DNA from: Flavobacteriales bacterium
Lineage (GTDB): Bacteria > Bacteroidota > Bacteroidia > Flavobacteriales_F > PHOS-HE28
DNA: 64,000 bases
NCBI GenBank assembly: GCA_016713875.1
Contig: JADJOI010000003.1
Location: 434,001 to 498,000, forward strand
Direction: 5' to 3'
This document shows, one piece after another, positions 17,741-26,457 of this stretch. Numbering within the stretch: the stretch's first letter is position 1; each line of letters starts with the position of its first letter. Made by a program: the position numbers and the translations under genes. Under the pieces are notes generated by a model. The model did not search any database. It saw only the letters and a list, made by a program, of their open reading frames with translations, and was not told where the DNA came from.

Positions 17741-18493
17741 CTAGAAGTTCGGCTTCAGCAGGTACTTGCTGTAGAAGGCATCGATCGCGTCCACCGCCTC
17801 CTGCGCCGTGTCCACGGCCGTGATGAGGTCGAGGTCGACGGGGTTGATGTAGGCATTGCGGTCGCCCATGGTCTGCTTCACCCAATCGAGCAGGCCCTTC
17901 CAATAGGTGCGCCCGACAAGGATGATCGGGAAGCGGCCGATCTTCTGTGTCTGGATCAGGGTGAGGGCCTCGAAGAGCTCATCGAGCGTGCCGAAACCTC
18001 CAGGCAGCACGATGAATCCCTGGGAGTACTTGGTGAACATGACCTTTCGCACGAAGAAGTAGTCGAAGTGCAGGCTCTTCTCCTTGTCGATGTAGGGGTT
18101 CGGCGCCTGCTCGAAGGGGAGCTCGATGTTGAGGCCCACGCTGGTGCCCCCGCCGCGTTGCGCACCCTTGTTGGCCGCCTCCATGATGCCCGGCCCGCCG
18201 CCGGTGATCACGCCATAGCCGTAACCGGTCAGCAGGAAGGCGATCTCCTCGGCGAGCTTGTACTCGGCGCGCTCGGGCGCGGTGCGGGCGCTGCCGAAGA
18301 TGCTCACGCAGGGCCGGATGCGCTGCATGGCCTCGAAGCCTTCCACGAACTCGCTCATGATCTTGAAGATGGCCCAGCTGTCGTTGGCCTTCACCTCGCT
18401 CCAGCCCTTCCGTTTGAAGGCCTTCCGGATGCGGCGTTCGCTTTCTTCCTGTGCGTGCTGTGCCGGCACGGCCGGCTTGGGTGTGCGTTTCAT
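17741..18493 (-). CDS. LOG family protein (TIGR00730-type Rossmann fold)
   Basis: 250 residues with the motifs of the cytokinin-activating LOG family: 'GGGPGIMEAANKGAQ' and 'PGGFGTLDELFEALTLIQT' (PGGxGTxxE). Known LOG enzymes are phosphoribohydrolases that release the base from nucleoside 5'-monophosphates; the bacterial substrate is often unclear. The N-terminal 50 residues are a basic, charged extension. The ATG overlaps the uvrA stop by 4 nt (ATGA at 18490-18493), so translation is probably coupled and the gene is the last of the long minus-strand run. It is cytoplasmic. Confidence 0.9.
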   Translation of the reverse strand: MKRTPKPAVPAQHAQEESERRIRKAFKRKGWSEVKANDSWAIFKIMSEFVEGFEAMQRIRPCVSIFGSARTAPERAEYKLAEEIAFLLTGYGYGVITGGGPGIMEAANKGAQRGGGTSVGLNIELPFEQAPNPYIDKEKSLHFDYFFVRKVMFTKYSQGFIVLPGGFGTLDELFEALTLIQTQKIGRFPIILVGRTYWKGLLDWVKQTMGDRNAYINPVDLDLITAVDTAQEAVDAIDAFYSKYLLKPNF

Positions 18494-21378
18494 CGCAGTT
18501 CGTTGCTGAGGTAACGGGCGGTGTGGCCTCTCCCCATGCGCACGACCTCCTCGGGCGTGCCGCGGGCCACGATGCGTCCGCCGCCATCGCCGCCCTCGGG
18601 GCCCATGTCGATCACATGGTCGGCCACCTTGATGATGTCCATGTTGTGCTCCACGACGAGCACGGTATTCCCTTGGTCGACCAGCCGGTCGAGCACGGCG
18701 ATCAGCTGCCGCACATCCTCGAAGTGAAGGCCGGTGGTGGGCTCGTCCAGGATGTAGAGCGTGCTGCCCGTGCCGCGACGGCCCAGCTCGCTGGCGAGCT
18801 TGATGCGCTGGGCCTCGCCCCCGCTGAGGGTGGTGCTGCTCTGCCCGAGGGTCACGTACCCGAGGCCGACGTCCATCAGGGTGCGCAGCTTCATGGCCAG
18901 CTGGGGCAGGTCGGCGAAGTGCTCCAAGGCTTCCTCCACGCTCATGTCCAGGACGTCGGCGATGCTCCGGCCCTTGAAGCGCACCTCGAGCGTCTCGCGG
19001 TCGTACCGTTTGCCACGGCATGTCTCGCAGGGCACGTCCACGTCCGGCAGAAAGTTCATGGCGATCGTGCGCACCCCGGCGCCCTTGCAGGTCTCGCAAC
19101 GGCCACCGGCGGTGTTGAACGAGAAGCGGCCGGCCTTATAGCCGCGCACCTTCGCTCCGGGAAGCTGGGTGTATAGCTGGCGGATGGCGTCGAACAACCC
19201 TGTGTAGGTGGCCGGATTGCTACGCGGCGTTCGGCCGATCGGGCTCTGGTCCACTTCGATCACCTTGTCCAGGTGCGCGAGACCGTCCACCTTGCGGTAG
19301 CGCAGAGGCCGCGTGTCGGCGCGGTGGAAGTGGCGGGCCAGGATGGGGTACAGGGTGTCGCCGATGAGGGTGCTCTTGCCACTGCCGCTGACGCCGGTGA
19401 CGCAGATGAAGCTGCCGAGCGGAAGTACAAGGTCCACATCCTGCAGGTTGTGGCCCGAGGCACCGAGCACGGACAGGCGGTGCCCGTTGCCGGCGCGGCG
19501 CAGACGGGGCACGTCAATGGCCAGTTCGTTGCGCAGATAGCGGCCGGTGAGGCTGTCGGCCTTGCGGACCTCCGCGGGCGAGCCCTGGGCCACGATGCGG
19601 CCGCCATGCTCGCCGGCCCCGGGCCCGATGTCGATCAGGTGGTCGGCCTGCAGCATCATCTCCTTATCATGCTCCACCACGATGACGCTGTTGCCACCGT
19701 CGCGCAGATGGCGCAGGCTGCCGATCAGCCGGTGGTCGTCGCGCTGGTGCAGGCCGATGCTGGGCTCGTCCAGGATGTACAGGACCCCGGTGAGCTGGCT
19801 GCCGATCTGGGTGGCCAGCCGGATGCGTTGGGCCTCACCACCGCTCAGCGTGCGGGCGCTGCGGTCGAGGGTGAGGTACTCCAGGCCCACATCGAGGAGG
19901 AAGCGGGTGCGCGCGGTGATCTCCTTCACCACATCGCGGGCGATCAGGGCCTGGCGTCCCTGGAGGCGGTCCAGCAGCCCCTGGGTGTGCGCATGCAAAC
20001 GGTCCAGTGGCAGGGAGGCGAGCTCGTGGATGTTGAGCCCGTCGAGGCGGAAGTGAAGGGCGGTGCGCTTCAGCCGGGTTCCCATGCACTCGGGGCAGGT
20101 CACCATGTGGGTGAACTGCTCGGCCCACTTCTGGGCCTGGGCCCCGCCTTCCTTCGCCTGCTCCAGGATGAAGGGGATGATGCCCTCGAACTGCACGGTG
20201 CGGTCGCTCAACCCCACCTGGCTGCTCACGCGGAGCGGCTCATCCAGGCCGTTGAGCAGCGCGGCCACCACATCGTCGCCCATCTCCTCCACGGGCGTGT
20301 CCAGATCATGCCCGAAGCCGGCGAGCACGGCCTCGACCTGGCGGAAGACCCAGGAGCTCTTGAAGCTGCCCAGCGGCAGGACGGCACCGCGCCGGATGCT
20401 CTTGCCGCGGTCCGGGATGATCTTGCCGATGGCCACGTCGGTGACCTGTCCGAGACCGCTGCACCGTGGGCACGCGCCATAAGGGCTGTTGAAGCTGAAG
20501 AGGTTCGGCTCCGGCTCCTCGTAGGCGATGCCGCTGGTGGGGCACATCAGGTGCCGGCTCAGGTAACGGGGCTGGGTGCCGTCCGGCGGCAGTGCCATCA
20601 GGTTGCCCTTCCCGAGCTTCAGGGCCAGGTCACAGGCATCGGCCAGGCGTTTCCGGCCGGCGCCGGCCTGCCCGGCGGCCGGCACCTTCAGCCGGTCGAT
20701 CACCACCTCGATGTCGTGCACCTTGTAGCGGTCCAGGCGGGGGCGCGTGGTGAGGTCGATCACCTTGCCATCCACACGGGCGCGCAGGAAACCCTGGCGC
20801 AGCAACTGCTCGAAGAGCTCCTTGTAGTGGCCCTTCCGACCTCGCACCACCGGTGCGAGCACGAGCAGCTCGCTGCCGGCATGCTCCTCCATCAGCAGGT
20901 CCACGATGCGGGCATCGGTGTAGCGGACCATGCGCTCGCCTGTCACGTAGGAGTAGGCATCCGCCGCTCGGGCGTAGAGCAGGCGCAGCAGGTCGTAGAT
21001 CTCCGTCACCGTGCCCACGGTGCTGCGCGGGTTGCGGCTGATGGTCTTCTGTTCGATGGCGATCACCGGGCTCAGCCCTGTGATCAGGTCCACATCGGGG
21101 CGCTCGATACCTCCGAGGAATTGCCGTGCATAAGCGTTGAAGGTCTCGATATACCGGCGCTGCCCTTCGGCGTGCAGAGTGTCGAAGGCCAGGCTGCTCT
21201 TTCCGCTTCCGCTCAGGCCCGTGATCACCACGAGCTGATCGCGGGGGATGACCACGTCGATGTTCTTCAGGTTGTGCACCCGGGCGCCAAGCACCTCGAT
21301 GGCGGCATCGCCGTTCGATGGTGCGGTGGCGCTTGCGGTGTCCGCAGCCTCACTGGTCCTGCGCACCTTCCGCGGCAT
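18490..21378 (-). CDS. uvrA: UvrABC system subunit A (excinuclease ATPase)
   Basis: 962 residues, full length. The duplicated ABC architecture is visible: Walker A 'GLSGSGKSS' (about residue 55) and 'GVSGSGKST' (about 670), with ABC signatures 'LSGGEAQRIRLA' and 'LSGGEAQRIKLA'. Zinc modules are 'CPTSGIAYEE...ACPRCSGLG' and 'CETCKGAG...CETCRGKRY'. In the first module one Cys of the usual first CxxC is replaced (CPTS), a variant I believe is common in Bacteroidota UvrA. The protein recognises DNA damage for nucleotide excision repair in the cytoplasm. Its 5' end overlaps the transglycosylase gene by 29 nt, an unusually tight link to a polysaccharide/wall operon. Confidence 0.97.
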   Translation of the reverse strand: MPRKVRRTSEAADTASATAPSNGDAAIEVLGARVHNLKNIDVVIPRDQLVVITGLSGSGKSSLAFDTLHAEGQRRYIETFNAYARQFLGGIERPDVDLITGLSPVIAIEQKTISRNPRSTVGTVTEIYDLLRLLYARAADAYSYVTGERMVRYTDARIVDLLMEEHAGSELLVLAPVVRGRKGHYKELFEQLLRQGFLRARVDGKVIDLTTRPRLDRYKVHDIEVVIDRLKVPAAGQAGAGRKRLADACDLALKLGKGNLMALPPDGTQPRYLSRHLMCPTSGIAYEEPEPNLFSFNSPYGACPRCSGLGQVTDVAIGKIIPDRGKSIRRGAVLPLGSFKSSWVFRQVEAVLAGFGHDLDTPVEEMGDDVVAALLNGLDEPLRVSSQVGLSDRTVQFEGIIPFILEQAKEGGAQAQKWAEQFTHMVTCPECMGTRLKRTALHFRLDGLNIHELASLPLDRLHAHTQGLLDRLQGRQALIARDVVKEITARTRFLLDVGLEYLTLDRSARTLSGGEAQRIRLATQIGSQLTGVLYILDEPSIGLHQRDDHRLIGSLRHLRDGGNSVIVVEHDKEMMLQADHLIDIGPGAGEHGGRIVAQGSPAEVRKADSLTGRYLRNELAIDVPRLRRAGNGHRLSVLGASGHNLQDVDLVLPLGSFICVTGVSGSGKSTLIGDTLYPILARHFHRADTRPLRYRKVDGLAHLDKVIEVDQSPIGRTPRSNPATYTGLFDAIRQLYTQLPGAKVRGYKAGRFSFNTAGGRCETCKGAGVRTIAMNFLPDVDVPCETCRGKRYDRETLEVRFKGRSIADVLDMSVEEALEHFADLPQLAMKLRTLMDVGLGYVTLGQSSTTLSGGEAQRIKLASELGRRGTGSTLYILDEPTTGLHFEDVRQLIAVLDRLVDQGNTVLVVEHNMDIIKVADHVIDMGPEGGDGGGRIVARGTPEEVVRMGRGHTARYLSNELR

Positions 21379-22327
21379 CGAAATCAGCGGCAGGCAGCAG
21401 CAGCTCGTAGCGCCGGCCTGCGGGGTTGGACAGGCGCGTCTCGCGCAGCCAGGGGTTCAACAGCTTCAGCACCTTGTAGGAGGTGCCCTGCTCGGACCCG
21501 AAGGCGGCCAGGTCGTTCACGGGCCCGTCCACCACGTGGATCCGCACCTTGTAGGGCGCGTACAGGTCCTTGGAGCGGATGTGGAAGCCGTAGCGGCCGG
21601 GGTCGGCCATGATCTCCTTCATCGCAAGGGCGCGGAACACGTAGCGCGAGGTCTCCTCCGGCAGCAGCAGGTCGTAATAGTCCTTGGCGTTCTGCCGGCC
21701 GATCTGTTTGTCGAGCCCACCGACGCCCAGGTTGTACGAGGCCATGGCCATCGCCCAGGAGCCGTATCGCGCATACGCCTCCTTCAGGTAGCGGGCGGCG
21801 GCGCGTGTGCTCTTCACCACGTTGTAGCGCTCATCCACCTCGGTGTTCACCTCCAGGCCGTACCGCGGGGCGGTGTCCTTCATGAACTGCCAGAACCCCG
21901 CAGCGCCCATGGGGCTCACGGCGTTGGTGAAGCCGCTCTCGATGAGGGAGATGTACTTGAGGTCCTCGGGCACACCCTCTTCAAGCAGCACCTGTTCGAT
22001 GAGGGGGAACCAGCGTGCGGCCCGTTTATGGGCCAGGATGGAATTGCTCTGCCAGTAGGTGTTCACCAGCAGCTCGCGGTCCAGCCGTTCGCGCACATCG
22101 AGCTTCTCCAGCGGTACGCGTTCGCCGCACAGCTCCACGGTGTTCGGCAGGGTGAGGGAGAAGATCTTGTAGCTGTCGTTGAAGTGCCGCTGGTGGTCAA
22201 GGTCGTTGTGCTCCTCGATCACCGCGTACGTGAACAGGTTGGCGCCCAGGACACCCGCCAGCAGAAGGGCTCCCGCCCCGGCGATGCGCAGGGCATGGAC
22301 GAGCGGTGTGCGGGGTTCAGTGGCCAT
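21350..22327 (-). CDS. MltD-like lytic murein transglycosylase (SLT domain)
   Basis: 325 residues from ATG 22327. An N-terminal transmembrane segment (about 12-32) anchors a periplasmic SLT/GH23 domain: catalytic Glu in 'YISLIESGFTNAVSPMGAAG', then 'GFWQFMKDTAPRYGL' and 'AMASYNLGVGGLDKQI'. MltD-type proteins cleave peptidoglycan glycan strands with formation of 1,6-anhydroMurNAc. A C-terminal stretch of about 70 residues ('LYAPYKVRIHVVDGPVNDLAAFG...YKVLKLLNPWLRE') takes the place of LysM repeats. The start overlaps the end of the upstream glycosyltransferase gene by 11 nt and the stop overlaps uvrA by 29 nt. The gene may help pass polysaccharide export machinery through the wall (inference). 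Confidence 0.9.
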   Translation of the reverse strand: MATEPRTPLVHALRIAGAGALLLAGVLGANLFTYAVIEEHNDLDHQRHFNDSYKIFSLTLPNTVELCGERVPLEKLDVRERLDRELLVNTYWQSNSILAHKRAARWFPLIEQVLLEEGVPEDLKYISLIESGFTNAVSPMGAAGFWQFMKDTAPRYGLEVNTEVDERYNVVKSTRAAARYLKEAYARYGSWAMAMASYNLGVGGLDKQIGRQNAKDYYDLLLPEETSRYVFRALAMKEIMADPGRYGFHIRSKDLYAPYKVRIHVVDGPVNDLAAFGSEQGTSYKVLKLLNPWLRETRLSNPAGRRYELLLPAADFDAAEGAQDQ

Positions 22328-23414
22328 GTTCGGGGGGGGGAGTGGGTCGTGGGCGCCGGGTGGGCAGGTAGAGCAGCAGGAAGACCGCGACGGCGTACAG
22401 AACGAAGATCGCCGTGTGAAGGTTCCGCCACACGCCCACGAAGCGCAGGACCGCAAAGTTAAGGAACACGCTGAGGGCCCCCAGCGCACCGAAGGTGAGG
22501 GCCACCTGGGCATCGCTCAGGCCCAGGTAGCTCAGGTGGTGGGTGGTGTGGTCACGGCCGCCCACGAACGGGCTTCGCCCACGCCCGATGCGGTTGATCG
22601 TCACGGTGGTGGTGTCCGCGATGGGCAGCAGGAACACCACGAGGGTCATGATCGCCTGCCTCCAGTGCTCGTCCGCACCGGTGACGGGGGAGGGGGCGTT
22701 CCAGAAGCAGCGGATGCCCACGTAGGCGAGGTAGACGCCCAGGAACTGGCTGCCGGTGTCGCCCATGAACATCCGGCTGGGGTTCCAGTTGTAGAACAGG
22801 AATCCGGCCAGCGCGGCGATGGTGCCCACCAGCAGCACCATGTGGACGCCCTCCACCGGGCCGAGCATCAGGTGCACCACGAGCCCGTTCAGCAGGATGA
22901 AGACGGAGACCACCGTGGTGATGGCGTCCATGTTGTCCAGCATGTTGATGGAGTTCATGATGCCGACGACCCACACGATCGTGAGGAGCATATCGGCCCA
23001 AGGCGCGTGGAAGAACCGGATGCCATTGCCCGAGGCGACGAGGAGGGCACCGCAGCCCACTTGGGCCAGGAACTTCAGAACGGGGCGTGTGTTGTAGGCG
23101 TCGTCGGCGAGGCCGAGCAGAAAACCGAGCGAGGTGGCGGCGATGAGGCCCAGGAGACCGGGTTGCCAGAGCGGGGCCAGCGCGGGGAAGAAGACACCGT
23201 TCACCGAGAAGGCGCCGAGGAAAACGATGAAGAAGGCGATGCCGCCGAAGGCCGGTTTATGCGTGGCGCTCCAGCGGACCAGGTCCGTGTTGTGTTCACG
23301 CGAGCCCAGCGTTCGGGCGAACCGCATGAACAGGGAGTTGATCAGGAGCGAGAAGAGGACCGCGGCGAAGAAGAGGCCGGAGTAGATGAGGAAGAGCTGG
23401 GCCGGGGTGTACAT
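22317..23414 (-). CDS. WecA/MraY-like undecaprenyl-phosphate sugar-1-phosphate transferase
   Basis: 365 residues with about ten transmembrane segments. Conserved cytoplasmic motifs of the family are present: 'THKPAFGGIAFF', 'GLADDAYNTRP' (DDxxNxRP type), 'MLDNMDAIT' and 'RMFMGDTGSQFLGVYLAYVG'. Such enzymes load the first sugar-phosphate onto undecaprenyl phosphate to start synthesis of an O-antigen, capsule or exopolysaccharide. The preferred start is ATG 23414, 7 nt after the rfbC stop; an in-frame TTG at 23429 would overlap rfbC. Context (Wzc, export lipoprotein, rfbC) favours an exopolysaccharide role over murein synthesis. Confidence 0.9.
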   Translation of the reverse strand: MYTPAQLFLIYSGLFFAAVLFSLLINSLFMRFARTLGSREHNTDLVRWSATHKPAFGGIAFFIVFLGAFSVNGVFFPALAPLWQPGLLGLIAATSLGFLLGLADDAYNTRPVLKFLAQVGCGALLVASGNGIRFFHAPWADMLLTIVWVVGIMNSINMLDNMDAITTVVSVFILLNGLVVHLMLGPVEGVHMVLLVGTIAALAGFLFYNWNPSRMFMGDTGSQFLGVYLAYVGIRCFWNAPSPVTGADEHWRQAIMTLVVFLLPIADTTTVTINRIGRGRSPFVGGRDHTTHHLSYLGLSDAQVALTFGALGALSVFLNFAVLRFVGVWRNLHTAIFVLYAVAVFLLLYLPTRRPRPTPPPEHGH

Positions 23415-23421
23415 GGCCGGG

Positions 23422-23970
23422 CTAGGCAAGCGTGGGCAGAAGGTCCTTCAACGGAAGGCCGGCCTGGTCCTTGGCGTTCACGATGGGCCCGGTCACCCCC
23501 CAGTCGATCGCGAGGGCGGGGTCGTTCCACAGGAGGGTGCGTTCGGCCGCCGGGTCCCAATAACGGGAGCACTTGTACTGGAAGAGGGTGTTGTCCTCCA
23601 GCACCGCAAGGCCGTGGGCGAATCCCTCCGGGATGAACAGCATCACCGGTGCGCTCTCGTCGAGCCGGATGCTGAAGTGCCGACCCCGGGTGGGGCTGTC
23701 GGCACGCAGGTCCACGCATACATCGAGAACGGCGCCGCGCGCCACGCGCACGAGCTTGGCCTGGGCCGAGGCGCCCGTCTGCAGGTGCAGTCCACGCAGC
23801 ACGTTCCGGCGCGATACCGATTCGTTGTCCTGTACGAAGCGCACGTTGAGCCCTGTGGACGCAGCGAAGGTCCGCTCGTTGAAGCTTTCCAGGAAGTGGC
23901 CCCGGTCGTCGCGGTGCACGGCAGGTCGCAGCACCAGCAGGCCATCAAGGGGAGTGGTCTCGATCCGCAT
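23422..23970 (-). CDS. rfbC: dTDP-4-dehydrorhamnose 3,5-epimerase-like protein
   Basis: 182 residues, the usual length for RmlC. The cupin fold is supported by 'VLRGLHLQTGASAQAKLVRVARGAVLDVCVDLR' (active-site His in GLH) and 'EGFAHGLAVLEDNTLFQYKC' (second conserved His nearby, then the Tyr). It epimerises C3 and C5 of dTDP-4-keto-6-deoxyglucose on the way to dTDP-L-rhamnose. The partners rfbA, rfbB and rfbD are not in the window, so either they lie elsewhere or the enzyme acts on a related sugar. Its start overlaps the last base of the wzc stop codon (23970), a sign of one transcript. Confidence 0.9.
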   Translation of the reverse strand: MRIETTPLDGLLVLRPAVHRDDRGHFLESFNERTFAASTGLNVRFVQDNESVSRRNVLRGLHLQTGASAQAKLVRVARGAVLDVCVDLRADSPTRGRHFSIRLDESAPVMLFIPEGFAHGLAVLEDNTLFQYKCSRYWDPAAERTLLWNDPALAIDWGVTGPIVNAKDQAGLPLKDLLPTLA

Positions 23971-26450
23971 CAGGCCCTGCCGGTGAGTTTGCCCAGAAGT
24001 CCCTTGCGGCGACCGCCCTTGCCGCCCTTCCGGTCGCCACGGTCCTCGTAATAGCCGTAGCCCGTGCCATAGCCGTGGCCATAGCCATAGCCGTAGCCGT
24101 AGCCATAGCCGTAGTTGTAGCCGTACTTATTGCGGTCGATGTCCACACCGTTCAGGATGGTGGTGATGCGGGTGATGCGGTTCTCGTTGATCAGGCGGTC
24201 CACGTTGTGGATGAAGGCCTTCTTGCTGTAGTCCGAGCGGAAGATGTAGATGGGATAGTCCGCACGCTGGATCATGGCGATGCCGTCCGTGACCAGGCCC
24301 ACGGGCGGGTTGTCGATCAGGATCACGTCGTACGACTTCTTGAGCTCTTCGATGATGAGGTTCATGCGTTCACTGATCACCAGTTCCGACGGGTTGGGCG
24401 GGATGGGGCCGGCGGTGATGAAGTACAGGTTCTCGAGGGCGCTCTGCTGGATGCAGTTCTCCAGCGTGTCCTTGTTGATGAGCAGGGTGCTCATGCCGCG
24501 GATGTTGTCCACGCCGAAGCCCAGGTGGATCTTGGGTTTCCGCATGTCGAGGTCGAGCACGATGACGCGCTTTCCGCTGAACGCGATGATGCCTGCGAGG
24601 TTGATGGCCACGAAGGTCTTCCCCTCGCCGCTGATGGTGCTGGTGATGGCGATGAGCTTTGGCCCCGGGGTATTGTCCACGAACTGCATGTTCGTGCGCA
24701 CGGTTCTGAAGCTCTCGGCGATGAGGCTCTTGGGGTTCTTATCCACGAGCAGCTGGCTGATGGGGATCTCCTTCTTGTACTTGGGGATCATGCCCAGGAT
24801 GCCGATGGACGCGCTGGAGGTCTTGGCGATGTCGTTCAGCGAGGTGATGTTGTCGTGAAGCACATAGCGCACCAGAACGATGAGGAAGCTGATCACCAGC
24901 CCGGTGAGCAGGTAGGAGAACAACACCAGGTTGCGGTTGGGCGCCATCGGCATCGCAGGGATCACCGGTCGCTCGAGGACCTTGTTGTCCGGCACGAAGC
25001 CCGCACGGCTGATCCGGTACTCGATGTCCTTCTCCAGCAGCAGGGTATAGTACTTCTCGTTGATCTGGAACAGGCGGTCGATGCGGGCGAACTCGAGCTC
25101 CTTCTCGGGAAGTGTGAGGAAGCGGGCCTCATGCTGGAGGATGATGTCCTCGTATTCCTTCACCTTGTCGGTGAGCCTCGAGCGCAGGCTCCGGATGCTG
25201 TTCACCACGAGGCCCTTCTGCACTTGGATGCGGTGCTCGACGTCGCGTACGGCCTGGTTGCTGGGCGTGGCCTCCAGGAAGAGCTCCTCACGTTCGAGGA
25301 GCAGTTTCTGGAGCGATTCGATCATGGTGGTGAGCGAACGTTCGTAGGTGGTGCCGACGAGCAGGGGCATCAGATTGTAGACGTCGATGTCGCCCAGGGC
25401 TTTGTCCGTGGATTGCTCAATGGCGGAAAGCAGGTCCATCTCCACCCGCACTTCCACGATCCGGTCCTCGTACTCGCGCACCCGGTTCAGGTAGATCGGT
25501 GTCAGCTCGCTCATGTCGGACACCTTGTTCTCCATCTTGAAGGCCTGCATCCGGTACTCGGACTCGCGCAGCTTGTCGAACACGGTGTCCTTCTGCGATT
25601 CGATGAACCGCAGGATGCTCTCGGCGCTTTCGCGCATGCGCTCCACATCGTATCCGATGTAGGTCTCGGCCATGGCCTCGGCCAGGTCGCGGGCCAGCAC
25701 GGGGTTGGCATCGCGGCAGTCAATGGCCACGGTCCGGGCATCGTTGTCCAGGATGCGGGCGTCGATCTGCTTGGAGTACTGGGCCACCAGGCTCGATGGA
25801 CTGTTGATGCGGAAGAAGGTCGAGCCGTCCGCCTCCATGCGTTCCATCATCGCCACGTCATCAAGCCACACGCTGCAGCGGAAATGAGGAGTGGTGATGC
25901 GTTCGTTGAGGTCGAAGGTGAGGGTGAGCGGCTGGCCGGCCACGGCATAGGAGAAGGTGGCCTTTCCCTCGGTCTTCAGATCGATGAAGATGGGCATGTC
26001 GCGCACCCGGGGATCGAGCACCTCCACATCCTCGATGCGGAAGAAGGTCCCGGTGTACAGCTCGTTGGTGAGGATCTGGCCCTTGTAGAAGTAACTGACC
26101 TCGAGCGGAAGCTTGCGCAGCGCCTTGTCGATGAAGAACTTCGAGCGGAGGAGCTCCACATCGGCCAGCAGGTTCTTGTCCTCCACGAACTGGTTCATTT
26201 CCAGCACCAGCTGGGCGTTGTTGCTCTCGCGGATCTGCAGGATGGCGCCGCTCTTGAAGGTGGGGGCGGTGTATCGCAGGTAGAGGTAGGCCGCGGCGCC
26301 CGACAGGATGATGCAGAGCATGATCCAGACGGACGATCGTTTGATGATGTACAGGAACAGCCCGAGGTCGAACTCGTTGCTGAAGTTCGTGATCCGCTCC
26401 CGATAGCTGTCGAGGGTGATGTTCCGCTGGCTGACGTCCTCGTTCAGCAT
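23970..26450 (-). CDS. Wzc-like polysaccharide co-polymerase / bacterial tyrosine kinase
   Basis: 826 residues. The Wzz-type chain-length domain occupies the N-terminal half, with a transmembrane helix near residues 35-55 and a second near 495-520, plus a long periplasmic coiled coil between. The cytoplasmic BY-kinase domain has Walker A 'STISGEGKTFVAINLAG', Walker A' 'VIVLDLDMRKPKIHLGFG' and Walker B 'DVILIDNPPVGLVTDG'. The C-terminus is a striking Tyr-Gly repeat tail (about residues 775-800, coded by a hexanucleotide repeat), the expected autophosphorylation cluster, followed by a basic end. The protein regulates polysaccharide polymerisation and export at the inner membrane. It starts 7 nt after the export lipoprotein gene. 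Confidence 0.95.
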   Translation of the reverse strand: MLNEDVSQRNITLDSYRERITNFSNEFDLGLFLYIIKRSSVWIMLCIILSGAAAYLYLRYTAPTFKSGAILQIRESNNAQLVLEMNQFVEDKNLLADVELLRSKFFIDKALRKLPLEVSYFYKGQILTNELYTGTFFRIEDVEVLDPRVRDMPIFIDLKTEGKATFSYAVAGQPLTLTFDLNERITTPHFRCSVWLDDVAMMERMEADGSTFFRINSPSSLVAQYSKQIDARILDNDARTVAIDCRDANPVLARDLAEAMAETYIGYDVERMRESAESILRFIESQKDTVFDKLRESEYRMQAFKMENKVSDMSELTPIYLNRVREYEDRIVEVRVEMDLLSAIEQSTDKALGDIDVYNLMPLLVGTTYERSLTTMIESLQKLLLEREELFLEATPSNQAVRDVEHRIQVQKGLVVNSIRSLRSRLTDKVKEYEDIILQHEARFLTLPEKELEFARIDRLFQINEKYYTLLLEKDIEYRISRAGFVPDNKVLERPVIPAMPMAPNRNLVLFSYLLTGLVISFLIVLVRYVLHDNITSLNDIAKTSSASIGILGMIPKYKKEIPISQLLVDKNPKSLIAESFRTVRTNMQFVDNTPGPKLIAITSTISGEGKTFVAINLAGIIAFSGKRVIVLDLDMRKPKIHLGFGVDNIRGMSTLLINKDTLENCIQQSALENLYFITAGPIPPNPSELVISERMNLIIEELKKSYDVILIDNPPVGLVTDGIAMIQRADYPIYIFRSDYSKKAFIHNVDRLINENRITRITTILNGVDIDRNKYGYNYGYGYGYGYGYGHGYGTGYGYYEDRGDRKGGKGGRRKGLLGKLTGRA
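24048..24126 (-). repeat. hexanucleotide repeat coding the Tyr-Gly tail of the Wzc-like kinase
   Basis: About a dozen imperfect 6-nt units of the form GGCTAT/GGCTAC (read on the minus strand). They encode alternating Gly-Tyr with a few His, Thr and Asn substitutions. The units keep frame, so slippage would change the number of tyrosines without a frameshift. Confidence 0.8.
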
Positions 26451-26457
26451 GCTGGTG

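Noticed and set aside
19273..21612. 779-residue open frame antisense to uvrA
   Set aside because: Shadow frame; uvrA motifs on the other strand are complete.
22442..22460. TAACTTTG on the minus strand, a -7-like box
   Set aside because: It lies inside the WecA-like gene coding for LNFAVL, about 120 nt before the next start, so chance is likely.
24048..24126. tandem repeat that could look like a CRISPR array
   Set aside because: Six-base in-frame units without spacers; it codes the kinase tail.
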